This document shows positions 17,197-20,000 of a DNA stretch of 20,000 bases, in pieces. A program made the position numbers and the translations under genes. Source of the DNA: Botryococcus braunii (taxonomy: Eukaryota > Chlorophyta > Trebouxiophyceae); the NCBI GenBank assembly GCA_002005505.1, contig KV908478.1:303827-323826 (forward strand). The letters are read 5' to 3'. Numbering within the stretch: position 1 is the first letter of the stretch; each line of letters begins with the position of its first letter. A model generated the notes under the pieces. It did not search any database. It saw nothing but the letters and a program-made list of their open reading frames with translations, and was not told the DNA's origin.

Positions 17197-17721
17197 TCAA
17201 TCGTCGCTCCTTTCTGACAGTCTGGAGTCTCCGTCCTCGTCCTCACTGTCGTCTTCTGTTTCCCACTCGTCCACTTCAAATTGTCCTTCGCCGTAGAGAA
17301 TTAGATGATCAATGAAATCGTCTCCCAGGCTGCTCAAAGCTAGCTCAATCGCTGCGTAGGCCGCTTTCTCTGTCCAATATGCTTCGTGCGACGGACCTCC
17401 TGTTTGCTGTAAGCACCTCTCAAAGATTGCTCGTGTCAGATATCCTGGCTCTCCGTTGATGAACGAGATTTCCCAAACAGTGAATTTATATGCTGGATAA
17501 ATCGGGAAACGCTCTCGGAACCACTGAGGTGGGGTAAGTGCTCCTCGTCCGTGTGCTTCGTGGACGAAGTCCTTCACTACGAATACCCGTTCGTCTATCG
17601 TTCGTGGGCCTGTCTCTCCTCCTGCCTTTCTTCGCTCGTTATATGTTGGAGGAGGAGGTGGAGGTGGATGAGGTCTACTTCTGCCGGTGCTCATACGTCC
17701 GGTTTGTCGCGTTCGCGCCAT
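17197..17721 (-). CDS. Extra ORF upstream of copia gag, histone H3-like N-terminus (174 aa)
   Basis: I recognise no known domain in the body. The N-terminus reads MARTRQTGRMSTG, which matches the first 13 residues of histone H3 (MARTKQTARKSTG) at 10 positions. It has R where H3 has K4, G at A7 and M at K9. A basic proline run follows (PHPPPPPPP, about residues 18-25). Then comes an apparently folded region of about 110 residues with many aromatics (PPQWFRERFPIYPAYKFTVW), and an acidic tail (ETEDDSEDEDGD). With Ala second, the initiator Met should be removed, leaving the H3-like Ala1. The start has a good context (G at -3, GC at +4/+5), but three short upstream ATGs (17756, 17749, 17745) precede it. 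It ends at UGA-CAG, in frame with gag. It could be a separate protein or an N-terminal extension of Gag. Confidence 0.8.
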   Translation of the reverse strand: MARTRQTGRMSTGRSRPHPPPPPPPTYNERRKAGGETGPRTIDERVFVVKDFVHEAHGRGALTPPQWFRERFPIYPAYKFTVWEISFINGEPGYLTRAIFERCLQQTGGPSHEAYWTEKAAYAAIELALSSLGDDFIDHLILYGEGQFEVDEWETEDDSEDEDGDSRLSERSDD

Positions 17722-17770
17722 CGCAGACTACTCTGCCCAAGTCATACATTTTTCATGCCTCAGCAGAAAA

Positions 17771-17787
17771 GTGGTGGGCCCATAACC
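17771..17787 (-). other. Copia primer-binding site: initiator tRNA-Met anticodon arm (half-tRNA type)
   Basis: Directly inside the 5' LTR the plus strand reads GTGGTGGGCCCATAACC. This matches, from memory, the anticodon stem-loop of plant initiator tRNA-Met including the CAU anticodon, ending at about nt 39-40. The next ten bases outward still resemble the tRNA (about 7 of 10). The element strand is thus complementary to an internal tRNA region, not the CCA end, as in Drosophila copia and yeast Ty5. Confidence 0.85.
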
Positions 17788-18516
17788 TGTAAACTGTTGT
17801 GCTTGGCGTTCCCTGTATGACCCGGCACGAGGGTGTTAAGCCCGGCGACACTCTTGTTGTGCGTAGAGAAACAAGCAGTGTCGTCTGTGAGTGAAGAGAC
17901 TTGACTGGCAACAGTAAAGTAGCAAACACCCGAAGTGCTTTTGATGTCCCAATCAAGTCTTACAATGTTTATTGCTCTCTCTCGTCACTCGGCAATTCAA
18001 ACTACTCTATCAACAACGTTACTGATAGTCTGCATTACCAATGTCCGATGAGCTAAGCAATTACACCTTTCTATTGTACCTTATCTAGACCCTTCCTAAA
18101 CCATTGTTCATGTTCATATGATGTCTTGACAGCAGTTTACCTGTATGACCCGGCACGAGGGTGTTAAGCCCGGCGACACTCTTGTTGTGCGTAGAGAAAC
18201 AAGCAGTGTCGTCTGTGAGTGAAGAGACTTGACTGGCAACAGTAAAGTAGCAAACACCCGAAGTGCTTTTGATGTCCCAATCAAGTGCCTCAATCCTTCG
18301 AGCCAGGAGCATATAGCCTTTCGAGCAAACCGTGTCCGATTACCTCATCCTTTCTTATTAACGTGCAATTGGTCTAGATTGGTTCTGGCAGAACTCCTGG
18401 GTTCTGCCACTGATTACTCATTCTACTAACTGTTCTCTCTGGTAATTGACGATGATCTGGCCACTATTACTCTTCTGAGGGAAAGGCACCAAAAATGTTC
18501 TGTCACTATTATAACA
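17788..18516 (-). repeat. Copia 5' LTR (729 bp)
   Basis: The promoter-bearing LTR. It has the same length and the same internal 147-bp duplication (17812-17958 and 18140-18286) as the 3' LTR, and differs from it at one base by eye. It is followed by the target duplication CTTCT (18517-18521). Confidence 0.96.
18310..18315 (-). promoter_or_regulatory. TATA-like box in the copia 5' LTR
   Basis: The element strand reads GGCTATATGCTCC, about 25 bp upstream of copy A of the 147-bp repeat. Transcription would start at or near the beginning of that repeat. No start site is directly demonstrated. Confidence 0.4.
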
Positions 18517-18521
18517 CTTCT
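18517..18521. repeat. Target-site duplication of the copia element (right)
   Basis: CTTCT, the partner of 5237-5241. Confidence 0.93.
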
Positions 18522-19206
18522 GGTGTATGAGGGGCTAGCCCATATTTCTAAACAATGTTAAAGCAGAATTTAGCAGCAAAATTGTTGGCCCTAGGCGCCT
18601 CCAATTCTGAGGCAAATATATGTGTGGCACCACATGTGGGCATGACATGGCCGATCAACATGGCCATTCGAGTCCAGCCTTGCCAAAGCCATGGAGATCT
18701 GCAGAAGAAGGCAGTATAATAAGTAATAAATTATTAAGATACATTTTTCAAAGCATAGCAAGTCGGCGCGGCCATAGGCCGTATGGCATGCATGCATGCA
18801 TGACCCCCATGGCATGGGCCCACCCTTGATTTGGAGCGAAAATTCGAAACTTCTTATGCAACTTGCTTCAAATGTTTGCATGCTTAACCAACATGTAAAT
18901 GTTTTTGTAGACGAAAGCCGGTTCACTTTGCAGCCAAGCGGGAACATGAGAGCAGCTTCAAGGAAGGGACCCCGTCCCAAATTGCCCCTAGAAGCGATAG
19001 AAATCGAGACGAAATGCATTCGATTTCGCTACCCCGCGAGGAGGTACCATCGCCACAAAATACCGTGTACGGGAGGTTATATCTGGTGCTCCTCTACATG
19101 GCATGTGTTAGTTTACATGCGGCATGCTGATTGAATTTTAAGGCATCCTAGGAAGATTACCATAGGGCTCGGCACCGTCATGAAACATGGGCGATCCCCC
19201 AACTGG
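18522..19206. other. No recognisable gene; 3' flank of the lectin gene
   Basis: Frames here are short and motif-free. A (GCAT)4 run lies at 18786-18802 and contains CATGCATG, the core of plant RY elements, but there is no gene context. On the minus strand it should include the 3' UTR of the lectin gene. Confidence 0.45.
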
Positions 19207-19547
19207 CTACAATTCAGACATTTTTGAGGACGGAGGGCTGCCGCCGGAAGTGTAGAACCCTATTCCAGTGATGCAACTGTAATCGTGATTGCTCCAGGTG
19301 TGACCGAAAAATCCATTCACCCGGAGATCAGCAAGCTCCCAGGGGCCTCCTCCATTGCCTCCAAAAGGACCCAAAGTACGTCCGAAGCTGGTATTGAAAG
19401 CTATCTGGTCTATTGAGTTCCCAACTCTTCCCCATGCGGCGGTGATGACCTCGGTTGGGGCGAGAGTTACAGTCTCGTTTCGCGCGTCAGTAGAAGTGCC
19501 ACGTGCGAAAGACTGGCCGTCCGTGTATGTTACCTGCAGGGCCCAAT
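19207..19547 (-). CDS. Jacalin-like lectin, terminal exon
   Basis: The minus strand is open from a likely acceptor (TCTTCTACCTTAG, 19548-19560) to a TAG at 19207-19209, about 113 residues. It shows the jacalin-fold pattern of three blocks: WALQVTYTDGQSFARG, then ETVTLAPTEVITAAWG with IDQIAF, then GRTLGPFGGNGGGPWEL, VNGFFGHTW and ITGIGFYTS. In jacalin-related lectins these are beta strands around a mannose- or galactose-binding site, and the GxxxD-type sugar loop near the C-terminus appears diverged (HDYSCITGIGFYT). A second acceptor, CCCTGCAG|GTAAC, is possible about 20 bp further in. The first strands of the domain (usual GGxGG motif) would be in an upstream exon that I could not place with confidence. 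Confidence 0.7.
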
Positions 19548-20000
19548 CTAAGGTAGAAGATTAAATCTCCCTGCGTTTCATCTTAAAAACGCCCTAGCTA
19601 GCGCAAACGCATTATGTAGTACATGTGCCAGCGCCTTGCAAATCAACAGGAGCTCCGTTATCTTTCAGCCCCTGAAATTGCCTGACGCCGGAGTGTGCTG
19701 CTACATTCGTGCCAAATCAACTCTAGTATGATATCCACCAGTAGCGTCGGGTACTCTGTAGGTGCAAATATTTTATTAAAATGAGACCAATATTAATTTC
19801 CAAAACCGGTGGGGTTGCCGTTCCAGAGCCATTCCCCAACCTTCGGAGGAAGTGCAGTGGCTCACTTCAATATAAAAGAGATCTTGAATTGAACTTATCA
19901 GTGATCATTGCAATTTGCCTCTTCAACAGAAGCTCAACGGATGATAAGGAATATAAGCGATAATGAACAGCCCCAAACTATCCCGGGCATATGTAGCACA
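19548..20000. other. Intron or upstream region of the lectin gene
   Basis: On the minus strand this precedes the lectin exon. A TTTGCACCTACAG acceptor near 19760 and a CAATTTCAG acceptor near 19670 could bound an upstream exon (one frame reads GLKDNGAPVDLQG), but no clear jacalin N-terminal motif was found, so no exon is called. Confidence 0.35.

Larger units (their letters stand above)
5242..18516 (-). mobile_element. Complete Ty1/copia LTR retrotransposon, interrupted by a gypsy element
   Basis: The element runs on the minus strand. It has a 5' LTR at 17788-18516, a PBS at 17771-17787, an extra ORF at 17197-17721, gag-pol at 17181-5989, a polypurine tract abutting the 3' LTR, and a 3' LTR at 5242-5970. 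Domain order is gag zinc knuckle, protease, integrase, RT, RNase H, the Ty1/copia order. It is flanked by the 5-bp duplication CTTCT. Its span is 13,275 bp, of which 5,949 bp are the nested gypsy element plus one copy of that element's target duplication, so the native length is 7,326 bp. No stop or frameshift breaks the pol part. The gypsy insertion is the only clear lesion. Whether the UGA after the upstream ORF is native is open. Confidence 0.96.

Noticed and set aside
17761..17787. tRNA-Met gene fragment
   Set aside because: Only the anticodon arm region is present and it lies exactly at the LTR edge, where a primer-binding site belongs.
5989..18516. Plus-strand ORFs inside the retroelements
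   Set aside because: Antisense shadows of gag and pol with no motifs of their own.

Overview
The window looks like nuclear DNA from a green plant or streptophyte alga. The evidence is a SUMO-type gene with GT-AG introns, a jacalin-type lectin exon, long dinucleotide arrays, and two LTR retrotransposons of plant-type Ty1/copia and chromodomain Ty3/gypsy classes. The species cannot be resolved from the sequence.

Layout. Bases 1-700 are compound microsatellites: (GT)n, then (CA)n, (CT)n and (CG)n. A minus-strand SUMO-like gene fragment lies at about 1659-2050. Bases 2393-3158 look like a small non-autonomous DNA element with imperfect terminal inverted repeats and several hairpins. Bases 3159-5070 hold no gene I can name. 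A near-perfect 96-bp palindrome sits at 5084-5179. From 5242 to 18516 lies one complete minus-strand Ty1/copia element with 729-bp LTRs, flanked by the 5-bp target duplication CTTCT. Its gag is split by a complete chromovirus-type Ty3/gypsy element (10816-16759, 163-bp LTRs, duplication TTCAG), also on the minus strand. Beyond the copia, 18522-19206 is unassigned, and 19207-19547 is the last exon of a minus-strand jacalin-like lectin gene.

Both retroelements look very young. By eye the copia LTRs differ at one position in 729 and the gypsy LTRs are identical. All main catalytic motifs are intact. Removing the gypsy and one target duplication (5949 bp, a multiple of three) would leave the copia gag-pol frame open. 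The copia was therefore probably intact when it was hit, and the gypsy may be capable of transposition now.

Most striking points. (1) The copia carries an extra ORF upstream of gag whose N-terminus copies the histone H3 tail, with R at the K4 position and M at the K9 position. (2) Its primer-binding site matches the anticodon arm of initiator tRNA-Met rather than the tRNA 3' end, as in half-tRNA-primed copia and Ty5. (3) In both elements two consecutive ORFs lie in the same frame separated by a single UGA. (4) Each copia LTR contains an internal 147-bp duplication, one copy just after a TATA-like box and the other just after an AATAAA signal.
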